This document shows positions 35,932 to 47,239 of a stretch of 64,000 bases of DNA, piece by piece (positions within the stretch are counted from its first letter, which is position 1; each line of letters begins with the position of its first letter). Position numbers and translations under genes: made by a program. The stretch spans positions 38,367,771 to 38,431,770 of the forward strand of contig NW_027467782.1 of NCBI RefSeq assembly GCF_004210375.1. Reading direction: 5' to 3'. The notes beneath the pieces are model-generated. The model saw only the letters and a list, made by a program, of their open reading frames with translations. It was not told the DNA's origin and searched no databases. Source of the stretch: Tachypleus tridentatus. Lineage: Eukaryota; Arthropoda; Merostomata; Xiphosura; Limulidae.

Positions 35932-37120
35932 CACACTACATGGCCAAAAGTATGCGGACATCCTTCTAATTAGTGGGTTTGGCTATTTCAGCCACACCCG
36001 TTGCTAACAGATGCATAAAGTCAAGCATGCAGCCATGCAATCTCCATAGACAAACATTGGCAGTAGAATGGGTTGTATTGAAGAGCTCAGTGTCTTTCAA
36101 CATGGCACTGTCATAGGATATTACTTTTTGAACAAGTGAGTTTGTCAAATTTCTGCCCTGCTAGAGCTGCCCCGGTCAACTGTAAGTGCTCTTATTGTGA
36201 AGCGAAAACGTCTAGAAAAAAAAAAACACTGTAGTCATGAAGAGGTAGGCCATAGAAGTTCACAGAATGGGACCACCAAGTGGTGAAGCGCATAATGCAT
36301 AAACATCTACTGAGTTCCAAACTGCCTGTGTAAGGAATGCAAGCACAAGAACTGTTCATTGGGAACTTCATGAAATGGGTTTCCATGGTCGAGCAGCCAC
36401 ATGCAAGCGTAAGGTCACCATGAGCAATGCCAAGCATTGGCTGGAGTGGTGTAAAGTTACCACCATTGGATTCTGGATCAGTAGAAACACGTTTTCTGGA
36501 GTAATGAATCTTGCTTCACTATCTGGCAGTCTGATGAACGAATCTGGGTTTGGCAGATGCCAGGAAAACAATGCCCGCCTGAATGCATAGTGTTAATTAT
36601 AAAGTTTTGTGGAGGAGAAATAATGGTCTGGGGCTGTTTTTCATGGTTTAAACTAGGCTCTTTAGTTCCAGTGAAAGGAAGTCTTAATGCTACAGCATAC
36701 AATGACATTCTAGAGTTGTGTGTTTCCAAAATTTTTGCAACAGTTTGGGGAAGGCCCCTTTTTTCCAACATTACAATGCCCCCATGCTCAAAGCAAGGTC
36801 CATAAAGACATGGTTTGCTGAGGTCGATGTTGAAGAAATTGACTGGCTTGCACAGAGCCATGACATCAACCCTGCTGAACAACTTTGGGATGAATTGAAT
36901 GCTGACTGCAAGCCAGGCCTTCTTGCCCAACCTTGCTAATGCTCTTGTGACTGAATAGGAGTGAATTCCCACATCCATCTTTCAAAATCTAGGGAAAACC
37001 CTTCCTGTGGAGACTGCTATAGCAGCAAAGGCAGTATCAACTCCATATTAATGCCCATGTTTTGGAATGAAATGTTCAACAAGCACATATGGGTATTCAC
37101 CTACTTTTGGCCATGTGGTG
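35932..37120 (+). mobile_element. Tc1/mariner transposon, dead but with intact ends
   Basis: The element is 1189 bp, flanked by TA dinucleotides (35930-35931 and 37121-37122) as expected for Tc1/mariner insertion. The terminal inverted repeats are CACACTACATGGCCAAAAGT at the left and ACTTTTGGCCATGTGGTG at the right (about 20 bp, one small indel). Its length is close to a typical one-gene Tc1 element. It sits in ATR intron 2 just after exon 2. The intact ends mean it could in principle once have been moved by enzyme supplied elsewhere. Confidence 0.92.
36068..37060 (+). pseudogene. Tc1 transposase pseudogene
   Basis: The frame starts at an ATG at 36068 (MGCIEELSVFQHGTVIG) and shows the helix-turn-helix segment LPRSTVSALIVKRKRL, then KWVSMVEQPHA. 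The catalytic part follows as FWSNES, MVWGCFSW, VPVKGSLNATAY, ARSIKTW and DINPAEQLWDEL. In the family the first Asp lies in W-S-D-E-S; here it is Asn. The second Asp, in QHD, is Tyr here (QHYNAP). Together with several stops and frameshifts, the triad loss shows the enzyme is dead. Confidence 0.9.
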
Positions 37121-37122
37121 TA

Positions 37123-38939
37123 TCTTTATTATTCAATTGTGATTGTTAAAATCTTGATAGTGTATTTCCCTATGTAAATTTAAACATTTCTATTACAATG
37201 CTTTATTGTCTTACTTTTAAGTATAAAATGAAAAAATACACAAAATATATGAAAGAAATTTCTGTTGTGATGTTTGCTCTTTATTTCTTTCTGGCATTGA
37301 AATAATGAATATTAATATAAATACAGAAATATATCAAATTTTGTAAGTTTTATTGAATGTTTATTGTGAATTATTAAAATTTATAACATGATTTTACCTA
37401 TGATAACAGTGTTTATGCCAAAAATTCTTTTTTACACATTCTATCATTTTCAAATTAGTGGAGAAAAATGAAAATTATGAAATTTTAACACAGATACTAT
37501 CAAATGTTTGCTTAGTATTCAGACTTGGATTTGGGTAAGAATAAAAACAAACTGAAAATTGCCTTAGTTTTGATGTACCAGAGTTGTTTCATGATTATTC
37601 TTCCAATACCAAACATTACTTCCTCTCACATCAATAAATAGTTTGGTGCTTTTATCTATATGTAAAAAAAAAGCATGCCTAACAGTTAAATGGTAAAGTG
37701 TGTCTTGCATGCAGATTATCATGTGACAACCTTCCCACCAATAGTAGTGCAACACACATGCTCCTGATATGTGCAACTCCCTCTGTTCTCTTTCACTGAA
37801 TTATTTCTTCTTGGTTGGTTGTTCTTGTGTTGTGACTTTTAATTTGTTCTCGTTTCATGTGTTTATTGTTGTTTTTCTCATATTTGTATCAATTTCTCTC
37901 AACAGGTTTACTCTTTATTATACAGTAGTGATATTTGTAACTTGTTGAATTATTTTGAAGTGGAATTATTCTATATTTCTATTTAGTTATGGACTTGTTA
38001 CTTTGTTACAAAAAGTATTTCTTTCTGTCAGTATGGTTGTAATGTGTTCATTTTGAATTATGAATTACACATTCTAAGTTACCATTTCAGAAGTTATATT
38101 TTCTATTAGCACATTTATACAGGTTTCTAGTGGTGGTATTCTACTGCAAAATAATCAGCTTTTTTTCATTGTTATATTGATTCTCCAGAGTGCTGACATT
38201 TGTTGTGCCTTGACTTGAGTTTGGTGGTCTGCACATTTTAAATACAGTCTGCCAACTTTGGGCAGATTAAACATCTATAGTTATGAGTTTATAACATTTT
38301 TATTGCTAGTATCATTATCTGTTGTTATTTGGGCTCCATAACATAAGTTTTGGTAGATTGGTACTGAGAGTTTAGTTTAGGTTTAGGCTTAGTTGTATCC
38401 TGCATTCTATACCATTCAATTAGGCTTATCATTGGTTTTTGTTATTTTAGGATTACGTGTAATTTATCTTACTGGTATATCAATTATTGGGTTAACAATA
38501 TTGTTTTTTTTTCATATATCGTGTCTCATACATATCTTAATGTTTATATATAATTACTTACTTTTAAAAAATAACTTCTGTTTAATTTTCATTATTATTT
38601 GTCTCGTATACTTTTCCCTATTAACTTGGTTTATGTGGAACCCTGTAGCCAGGGTCCACACAGACTTCTAGTATTCTACATGCTTATTGTCAGGTTAGTA
38701 TTTTTAAATTAGAGTTTAGTGATATATTTCATCTTCACTGTTCAATTTGGCTTAAAAGAGTCTGTTATTTTTAATTACCTATATTTCTACCTCAGGGGTA
38801 AATTAATAATTAAATTAAATATTTTATTTGCTTTAATGCATAACATCTGATACATATGTTTATTTCACCACACAATTTCTCAACATTTACAATTTATCAG
38901 TTATTTCATTTTTGTTGTTCTTTATAATTTATATGTTTT
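37123..38939. other. ATR intron 2, gene-free part
   Basis: AT-rich intronic sequence. I see no exon, RNA gene or classified element. A 92-codon open frame at 38393-38671 is hydrophobic, T-rich and without homology that I recognise, so I treat it as chance. Confidence 0.55.
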
Positions 38940-39480
38940 ACTATTACTTTTGTTTGTGAGGAGCTCTGAGGGTCAGGGTACATCCTACTTTCTCCAGATA
39001 TTGTTTGCCTTCCTCCTACTATAGCAAAACCCATTGAGATGAATGTTAATTTTCTTCCACCTGATCATGGCTTGCCTTTCTAGACCTTGACTGCTGAATA
39101 TGTGAGACTTACCTCAGTTTTATTATTTTTTATAGACATGTTTTTGCAGTATAATATTTCCTTCCTTTTCTAGATATTGTTTCACAATGAGCATTTTTGT
39201 CTCTCTTTTGGAAGTGAGTACTTGCAAGCCTTGTCCAACCGTGGCATTTGTTCTTTTGCCTTAGTTTACCATCAGGCAAATTTTCTTCTTGATTCTATAT
39301 CCTTGAGATCTCTGTTGCCAGTGTTGGGAAAACCCTCTCTTAATCCTACCCATTTTATCCCCTACCTAGATTTTAACTTTGTCTTATTTTTCGATTCTCC
39401 TACGGATAATGTTTAACTTACACTTTTTCTTAAACATTCCACTCATATTTAGGGATTTTCATCAGATACTGCCTTGTCCT
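38940..39480 (+). repeat. Pyrimidine-rich repeat fragment, copy A
   Basis: A C/T-rich stretch with interrupted coding character. The part at 39254-39470 aligns by eye with 47535-47710: both have ttgccttagtttaccatca-like text, a central ttttatcc segment and then atatttagggatttt. It is probably a fragment of the same degenerate retroelement family as 47240-49560. No domain is certain. Confidence 0.45.
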
Positions 39481-39789
39481 TCCTTTCTAACCAGTGAACT
39501 GTGTAATGAAATTAGTTACTTACTTATATTATATAAGATATAATATACTTACTTATATAAGATATTGTTTCCAATAATGGAAAGTGGTGAATTGGGCCAT
39601 TATGCATGATTCAGTACATAAACCATATCTGAACGATTATAAAAGATATGATGTTTTGATTTTGTAATATATATATCAGTAATTTGAGTCCCTAATTCAT
39701 ACAAAACTATAGATTTAGTATTTTGATACAATAAACATCAATTTGAACTAGATTCTTAACTCAGTTCAGATGGGTCATGCATCAAAGGC

Positions 39790-41090
39790 CATATCATTGC
39801 TTTTATTGATTTGAGAGATTTCACCCCTTCAACATAGTCATTAAAGTACACCTACTCAGAACCCTTTCCAACAGTTCAATGCCTGTTTAAATAAAAAAGA
39901 ATAAAGGTTCTAAGACTGAACCCTGAGGTACCCCATTTGTGAAATTAGTACATTTTGGATGAACTTGGTAACAACCTTCTTTTTCTCTTCCGTCCAGCCA
40001 TTCGTCTATCCAGTTTGCTAACTTATTCCCCACACATACAGAGAGAACTTTTTTACAAGCCTTTTATATATTACCTTGTCAAATGTATTCTGAAAATCCA
40101 GGTATATCAAATCTACACTTACCCTTATTTACATTGGCAGTAACCTTTTCAAGGAATGTCAAAGATTCGTAATGCAAGATTTTTCCTTCAGTAAAACCAT
40201 GTTGACCGTCTCATCAATTTGTCAGCTTTTCAGAATGACTTTGCAAAGCATCTTTTAATACAGTATATGACTAATAGGTCCATAATTACTGGGACAGTTT
40301 TTCTCACCTCCTTTGAAATTAGCAGTTACATTAGCTAATTTCCAGTCCTCTGGTACCTACTCACTGTTCAGGGACTGATAAAAATTGCAGCAAGTGGCTT
40401 GCACAGCTAATTTTGTAACCTCCATCTTTTGAAGAATACTATCTGGTGCAGGATATTTATCATTCTTGAAACTTCTCAGTTTTTTCTTAACTATCTCGTA
40501 AATTAATGCAGTAATGTTGTTTCATCTTGTTTTCATCTACCAACTCTTCAATATGTGGAATACTGCTTAAATCTTGTTAAGTAAAAACTAAAGACAAAGC
40601 AAAATTTAAAAACCTAGCATTTCATAATTATCAATGGTGAGCCTTTCTTTATCACCTCTTCCTAACACTTGCTTACCATTATCTTATTTAAAGAAATTCA
40701 TACTGCTAATTTTACATTTTAGCCAACCTTTTCTCACACAATTCCTTTTGATGTTCCTGCTTCTTTAACTTCATCTTCTGTAATCTTCTAAATCTCTTGT
40801 TGCACCAGTCAGTTTAAATTTCTTAAACTTATGGTGCTTTTATTTAATTTTACCTCTTATACTCTTTGTGAGCCAACCTGGTTTTTTTTACTTGCAATTA
40901 CTCTTTTCGATCTATAAAGTATATGTTTATCTTGAATATTGAAATATTTGTCTTTAAACATTTTTCACATCTAATTAGTGTCTTTAAATAAATCTTTCAC
41001 AAAAGATAATTTTTGTTTCACCCCTTCAGAATTTGCCTTAGGTATCTATTATTGTTTAGTTCAGACAGGTTTCCAATTTATTATGTTGTG
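39790..41090 (-). mobile_element. CR1-like LINE fragment, minus strand
   Basis: Read on the - strand, degenerate but ordered RT motifs appear. They are KLRSFKNDKYPAPDSI, then VPEDWKLANVTANF and PSNYGPIS, then motif A IYLDFQNTFDKV (near 40095), then the linker NKLANWIDEWLDGREKE, and motif B NGVPQGSVLEPLFF (near 39920). Next comes GIELLERVLSRCTLM, which belongs to the RT thumb region, so the YxDD segment has been deleted. The upstream part (40830-40960) resembles the linker of the second CR1-like copy at 62385-62560. Stops are frequent; the element is long dead. Confidence 0.75.
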
Positions 41091-41480
41091 TATATTAATG
41101 TATCAAATAACAAGATATTTTTATTTGAATTCAGAAGTTAATTAAATGTGAATATGTATTAGATTTATGGTATTTGCCTGGAAGATTAATACTCACAACT
41201 TTCATTTTTTAACACAAATATGTTTTAGTATACAAACAATAACAAGAAAAGTACAGTTTATAATAATGGGTATTATTAATAGTTTATTACAAAGGATTGT
41301 TTATCTACAAAAGTTTTAGAACTTACAGATAATACTAATTCTTATAATTGGTCTAGAACTGAATATTTTATTGATAATCTAGGTCCACGACAAGCATATT
41401 AATTCTGAGTTGATAGTGTCACATATCACTTAAGCTAGCTAGCTTGATTGGTCTTATATGAATTACAAAATACTAACACC

Positions 41481-41925
41481 TGAAATTAGTTCACTGAAGT
41501 TCAATTGTTTATAATGGTTGAAATCTATAAACATTACTGGTTCTGCAGTTTTCTGATTAATAGGTGTTAATCACAGTTATATCTTTCGAGTGCTATGTCA
41601 TATGGGCTGTAGCTGTCCAATAATAATAATATTTGTCTCTCAGCATGTCTACTTTGATATACCATTCACTCAAGACTCCTAGAATATTCACCAAAGTTCA
41701 CTTGGCAACAATAGAGTCAGTTACTAGTATGACATACATAACTAGTACATTGTTGATTCTTATGCTCAGGCACCTTCTACAAATTTCGAGAACGGGTGGG
41801 ATATGCACAATGCATTGTCAAGTATATATATCCTGTGAAAACAAAACAAAACACATACACACACAAAAGCTATGCAGAAACATATGTAGGCACTGAAATA
41901 AATGTACAACAGTAAATCTGTTACA
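41481..41925 (-). repeat. Gypsy LTR, 3' copy on the minus strand
   Basis: This is a direct repeat of 42680-43108. Shared landmarks are tcactgaagtt near the left, aatctataaacattactgg, ccaataataataatatttgt, ccaaagttca, and acagtaaatctgtt near the right. The edges are set by loss of similarity and by TGTAACAG on the - strand, so they are uncertain by several bases. Confidence 0.8.
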
Positions 41926-42174
41926 CCTCTCTTTAGAGAATTAAGATTGGCATTAGACAATTTTAATTAAGATGTTACATATACATACACTCACACACAT
42001 GCACACTGATAACAATTTATTAAATACAATGCATTGTTAAAAAATTATATAACTTCAAAAATTATAAAAATATATATATATAAAACAATTAATACAAATA
42101 ACCTTATGATAATAAAACTACATAGCATGTGAAAGTGCTTGAGCACAAATGTTATCTTTTTTGTAATAACACAA

Positions 42175-42522
42175 TCAGTTATTACACAGACAGGTGTGAA
42201 AAGTTTTACAAAACCAGGAAACATCTTGCCTAATTTTTGGCCAAAATAAATGTTTCATAATTTTATCACATGCATTGTTGACTTCTAAACAACCTTCCAT
42301 GGGGAGTTTATGGGCTACATTCACTATGTCAAAATGATACACTTTTGGAACAGCAATTTGATAAATTACAGCCCAGTCCTCTAACACTGGTACATTTGGT
42401 GTTCTCCATTTTCTCATTAGCACACCATTTTTGAAAAAGTAATATGAAACTTTTTCCAGTTCATTTTTTTGGGAGTGCATATTTAAAGAGTGATAAAGTC
42501 TGCAGATTCTTTTCTTGCTCAT
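42175..42522 (-). pseudogene. Gypsy pol remnant: integrase zinc-binding (H2C2) domain
   Basis: An open stretch of 115 codons reads YYFFKNGVLMRKWRTPNVP, then VAHKLPMEGCLEVNNACD, then KIMKHLFWPKIRQDVSWFCK and a closing C-x4-C (CKTFHTC). This is the zinc-binding domain at the start of Gypsy integrase, which helps hold the enzyme on viral-type DNA ends. The family carries His in GH at the second ligand; here that residue is Cys (EGC). No catalytic DDE core, RT or gag remains in the element. Confidence 0.82.
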
Positions 42523-42679
42523 TGATCAATGTATTTCTAGCACATGGAACTTCACCAGGTGAACTAGAACCATTATGTCCATTATTGACACTCACCAATG
42601 AATTATCAGTAGGACAGTTATTTGGAAGATCCCTGTCAGGCCAAAAAAACATCTGAGATGAATCTATAAAATCGTCCTC

Positions 42680-43108
42680 TAAACATTAATTCACTGAAGT
42701 TGAATCATTTGTAATGGTCTAAATCTATAAACATTACTGGTTCAATGCTGTAGTTTTCCAATTAATAGGCAATTATCACAGTTATAGCTCCTGAGGCCTA
42801 TAGCACACTGACTGTAGTTGTCCAATAATAATAATATTTGTTTCTCTGCACATTGGTTTTTATACACCAATTACAGGAGACTCTAGAAAATACACCAAAG
42901 TTCATTTGGCAACAATGCTGTCAGTCACTAGTAATACATATACACCTGGTACATTGTCAGTTATTACACTGAAGAACATTTTACCAATTTTAAGAACAGA
43001 TGGGACTTGCACAATACACAGTCAAGAATATATGTTTTGTGCAAAACAAAAGTTATAGAGAAACAAGCATAGGTACTAAAATAAATGTATAACAGTAAAT
43101 CTGTTGTA
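42680..43108 (-). repeat. Gypsy LTR, 5' copy on the minus strand
   Basis: Partner of 41481-41925, about 429 bp, with many substitutions and small indels. The terminal TGTAACAG appears here as the mutated TACAACAG. No primer-binding site with the usual TGG start is recognisable just inside it, so it is decayed. Confidence 0.78.
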
Positions 43109-44029
43109 CTTTTCTTAAATTGATAATTAAAATATCTTTATTCCTTATCTCCATATGCAGCAAAACATTGAACCCAATAAAGCACCCAGATGTTCCTCAG
43201 TTTTCACCCTTTGATCATTTCCATATTTTATGTTAATAAATCTAAAATAGCATTATTTCTAGTAGGTTTCTTGACTAATTGGTGAAAAATTCATCTTTTC
43301 ATGGGAGATTTTGAATGATAAGGTAAGACTTTAGAGAGCTGGAGATTTCATATTTTATTAGATTCAAATACAGCTTAGTTACTAAACTAAATTACAGTGG
43401 AATTTTATTGTATCAGTATAGTAGTTTGATGTTATCTTAAAATGTATATTAAAAACCTGAGAAAAGTTACTTTGTTTCACATCCTCCACATGCAAAATTT
43501 GATAAGGCTTAGCAACCTATGATTAACAGCAAATGAGTACAAAGTACAAAACTAGAAAAGATACTTGTTTGGTGTATTTCATTATTTACTGTTCTATGTT
43601 TTAAGAAAAATTAGTTTATGAACTTGTTTCTAAGTAGTAATAATACACTCAAATGTGACTGTATTTTATGAAATACTAGTCCACTAAAAACATGGCCAAG
43701 CAAGTCACTTTGTAAAGGTCAGTATAATAAAAATAATAAATATATACAAGTGTACAATGTTATTAGATTTAAGCTATCTAGACTAAACATTTGGAGTTTT
43801 GAGTTATAATTTGTAGTCTTTCTAGAATGAAAAATTCCTAATTTTGTAGTGGTTACAAGGTCAGTCAAATCAACTCAAACCATATAGAGATACAACAGTG
43901 AAAATGAAAAAGTAAAGTATTTTATGATTACCTGGAGGTTATATATGATTTACATGTAAAATCTGAAAAATGTCCTGATGCATAAATGTATGTGGCACTT
44001 CAATATGGTCTGTTCTGACAGTTTAACTT
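43109..44029. other. ATR intron 2, gene-free part
   Basis: AT-rich sequence; I see no coding, RNA or repeat structure that I can name. Confidence 0.5.
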
Positions 44030-45290
44030 TTTGCATATTATATCAGTTATTAAGGGGCCACTCACCTCCATATGAAACTCCCAATCTTTTGGTCTCCATT
44101 TCCAGATTTTTTGGCTCCAGCTGTTTGATATGTTTAGTCAAGATGGGTTCAGTCTTTACCTGCATGCTTATCCATCTTCTCTGAGTTCTCTCTCTTATTC
44201 AGACTCCTCCATGTCAGTCTTTCTCAACTCACTGTTCTGGCCAGCACAGTTGTGATTTCATCTCTTCAACCTTTTTCATTCATGCCTCTTTTCTTTCCCA
44301 ATCCCTTCTTTGGCAAAATCATTTCTCCATTGTTCCTCAGCACAGATAGCTCTCATTTAAATAAGTGGGAAATACAAAACAAATAAACCATTTTTCCTCC
44401 AGCCAAAGCCACACTCTTCACAGGTAGCCTTCCTTCTTTCTTGTGCTGTTCACCCTTCCTTTTTGCCAGTTTATCAGTTTATCTTGTGTTTATGTTACTA
44501 CTTCTGACTTTTCCAAATGAATGTTCCACACCCTTCTAGCTTTTTTACTTAGCTCTTGGACAATGGTTCATCCATTTTTACAATTTAATCTATAGAGTAG
44601 CATTATCCGATACTTTTCATTTTCTCATTTCTCCCACATTGTTTTCTCTCCCATACTTTCTCCTGTTTCATTCCTTTCATGTCCTTCATCCTTACTGTTT
44701 AATTGCCCTATGAGATTGAAATTTCATTATTGACCTTCATAACTTTTACTTTCCTCCATTTTAACCTTTGTCCTCTCATTTGATACACCATCTCTTCTTG
44801 ATGACTAATTTTTTGCTTCTGTTTGCATGTAGTTGTTATTGGTTGGCTTTGCTATTGATATTTATATGTTCTTTATCCCACTCATAATGTTTTTACTGAA
44901 ATAACAATGCATGAAGAGGTAAGGACTTTCACACCTATTTTACTTCCATCTGTGTGCATCTTTGTTCCCAATCTGATCCTGATTATTTTTTTTGCCCCAT
45001 GCAAACTCTTTGTTGTTATGTTACCAACACTGCTTCTTTCCATTACTCCTATTTCTGTCTTTTATCTCCTGGAACTCATTTTTTTTTTATACAGGGTTTC
45101 TCGTTTGTAACCTTTACCTGTTGGCTTTATCAACTTATTAATCTGGTTTATACATCATTGACAAATAATTCTTGTCACTTCTTTCAAGTTTTCTCTCACC
45201 AGATCTGTCTTGTCACCCTTTTCATGGCTGCTCTCTTCTGTTGTACATTAGAGAAGATTATGCAAATTGGTATCTGAAACTTATTTTATA
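44030..45290 (+). repeat. Pyrimidine-rich degenerate repeat, unclassified
   Basis: The + strand is strikingly C/T-rich, with long stop-poor stretches (open frames 44907-45110 and 44954-45277) that give leucine-, phenylalanine- and serine-rich translations. This composition resembles the stretch at 47240-49560 and suggests the decayed coding strand of a retroelement. I cannot identify a domain. It could instead be a compositional oddity. Confidence 0.35.
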
Positions 45291-46489
45291 TGGTGGTTAT
45301 ACATTATCTTCATAATGTGAACATCTTTTCCTCACTGGGCTATTTCTTGCAACCTGTTGCTATTCTCCATAACATCCATAGACTTCAAATGGTAAATTCT
45401 CACTCTATTTTTATCTCTTACCTTTATAGTAGTCTTTTTACATACCTGCTTCTGCTCTGTAGCAAGTGATACCTATTTGGGGTACTTAGCTTTAAATCTG
45501 CACCACATTACTTTACGGGTCTGTAATTCTTACTGATTAGGTGGAGTGTGTCACAAAACCTGTAACAGATTGCATCAAGTCATGGACTATCATGAGTAAA
45601 GCAATGTTGGGACTGACCTACTCTTCATAGTTTTAAGCTGTTGTATTTCTACAGATTCTAATGAATTGTTCCCTCACATACAGTTGAAGGAGTTTTGCCA
45701 TTTACCAGTTTCTAGCCACTAGGGAAGTGAATCAAGTAGCTTTTCTTTCCGAGTGAGATTGCTTTCACTTAATCGGGAATAGGGCTGTAGTGTTCTGTTG
45801 GTTTAGATGGTGAATACTCTCTTTCTACCTTATAAGAAAAGACAAATTCCCACTGTCACTTGAATTTAAAATTGATAAATTCACCGCATTCTGTTCACCC
45901 CTTTGTTTGGATTTTTCTCATTCTACTGCTGTATAGATGTTAGTTCCTGGTCAGTCTGGTGTTGGATTGGCATAAGACTGGCCAACACAAGTCCTAACAT
46001 ATGTGGTTGGTAGGGATCATTCATCCACTGTGGACCATAAAAAAATTTATTAGCACCATTAGTTTTGGACTGGAGTTTACTCATCACATTAGCATTTCTC
46101 CTTCCTACTATTGATTGGATGTTATGTTTTCAGGTGGTCTGGGGTTTGCTCTGTGCACATGTGCCCAGTGTGAGGTTTAGGGATAGAAGACAGTAAGGAC
46201 CTTCCTTCTACCACTAACTAAAAGACAAATGCTCAGTGCTCACTGCTCTTGAAGAGGTGTTGAACCTCCAAATATGGTCTGAAGTATCCTAACCACTTTC
46301 AGACCTGCCAATTCTTATGATTTAGATGTAATTGTTTTGATTTATTTATCATTTTATACCTGTATGAATTTTTGTAGTAGTTTAAATTCTAATAATTTTT
46401 GATAAGTAATTCACTTCTTTCAGCTATACATCTCAGTCTTACAAATAGTTTATTAAGAAGGAACATAAATAGTTAGCATCAAGGGTGTG
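45291..46489. other. ATR intron 2, no recognised feature
   Basis: This stretch is more GC-balanced than its flanks and looks like old mobile DNA (for example the phrase ggtctggggtttgctctgtg near 46138), but I find no ends, domain or second copy in the window. No gene is called. Confidence 0.4.
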
Positions 46490-47130
46490 CTGATGATTTT
46501 TTGAGAAGAAAATGGCAGAAAAATGTGGTTCTGTTTCATTCCTAATGATTCCAACAAAGAAAAGAAATGTTTATAGCAAATAAAACTGCAGGCATAAGTG
46601 TTTAAAAAAAAGTTCAGTGTTATTGTATCATCCCCAAAGAGTATGAATTATGCAAGATGTATAGTTTGTGTTTTTGATCTACAATTGCTCATCTATGTGA
46701 CAGTGTTATCAAACAGCATTTCAGCAGTACTAAACACCAAAATGATTGTTTGAGGTCATCTGGAATTAGCAAACCAAACCCATTTTTTGTAAAACTTAAT
46801 AGCAAACCAGAAAATATTGTGATCAGAGCTGAATAACTAGTCTCCTCTTTCACTGTGAAACCTAACTTTCTTTTGGCAGTTTCAGACCATGTCTCAAAAA
46901 TTTTACCAAAATGTTTCTGGACTTAGAAATGACAGAAATAAACAGATGCTTTAGAACCAAGACCGATGTAACAGTTGGAGAAATGACTAGCAGTGTTAAT
47001 AATCAGTTGTATACTGTAATTAGCAAGTACTAAAAGAAACATAATTAGTGTAGTAACCCACTAATTATCACACTCTGTGGGTTCTTTATAGACAACTTCC
47101 AAAAATTGTTCATCTAGGTAACTTTTTGCA
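46490..47130 (+). pseudogene. BED-finger/hAT-like transposase N-terminal fragment
   Basis: In broken frames I read a Cys pair (ELCKMYSLC near 46645) and a following HFSSTKH, the spacing of a BED-type zinc finger. Further on are VSSFTVKPNFLLAVSDHV and, one frame away, a MFLDLEMTEI stretch with RCFRTKTDVTVGEM near 46950. That order (zinc finger, then F-x-V-x-x-x-x-P-x-x-V-S-D-H) is typical of hAT-type transposases and their relatives. Stops and shifts are numerous and no catalytic region follows. The family-level call is moderate only. Confidence 0.45.
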
Positions 47131-47239
47131 TCAATCCATTCACAATTTCAGCATGGGATTCCAGCTATTAAGTGAGCAGGTGTAAAGTATTGTAGTAGAA
47201 ATTAATATTTTCATAAACTGAAAATTAGTCTATGGTTGA

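Larger units (their letters stand above)
41481..43108 (-). mobile_element. Ty3/Gypsy LTR retrotransposon, internally deleted
   Basis: Two direct repeats of about 430-445 bp (41481-41925 and 42680-43108) flank only about 750 bp. The inner part carries an integrase fragment on the - strand, so the element reads right to left. Next to the 3' LTR (- strand) is a purine tract aaagagagg followed by TGTAACAG, as expected of a polypurine tract abutting an LTR start. A full Gypsy element is usually 5 kb or more, so most of gag-pol has been lost. The LTRs differ at many positions, so the insertion is old. Confidence 0.82.

Noticed and set aside
36375..36978. Open frames on both strands in the Tc1 element as separate genes
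   Set aside because: They are shadows or fragments of the single broken transposase on the + strand.
38393..38671. 92-codon hydrophobic open frame as a membrane protein
   Set aside because: T-rich intron sequence gives Phe/Leu/Ile by composition; there is no start context, splice logic or similarity.
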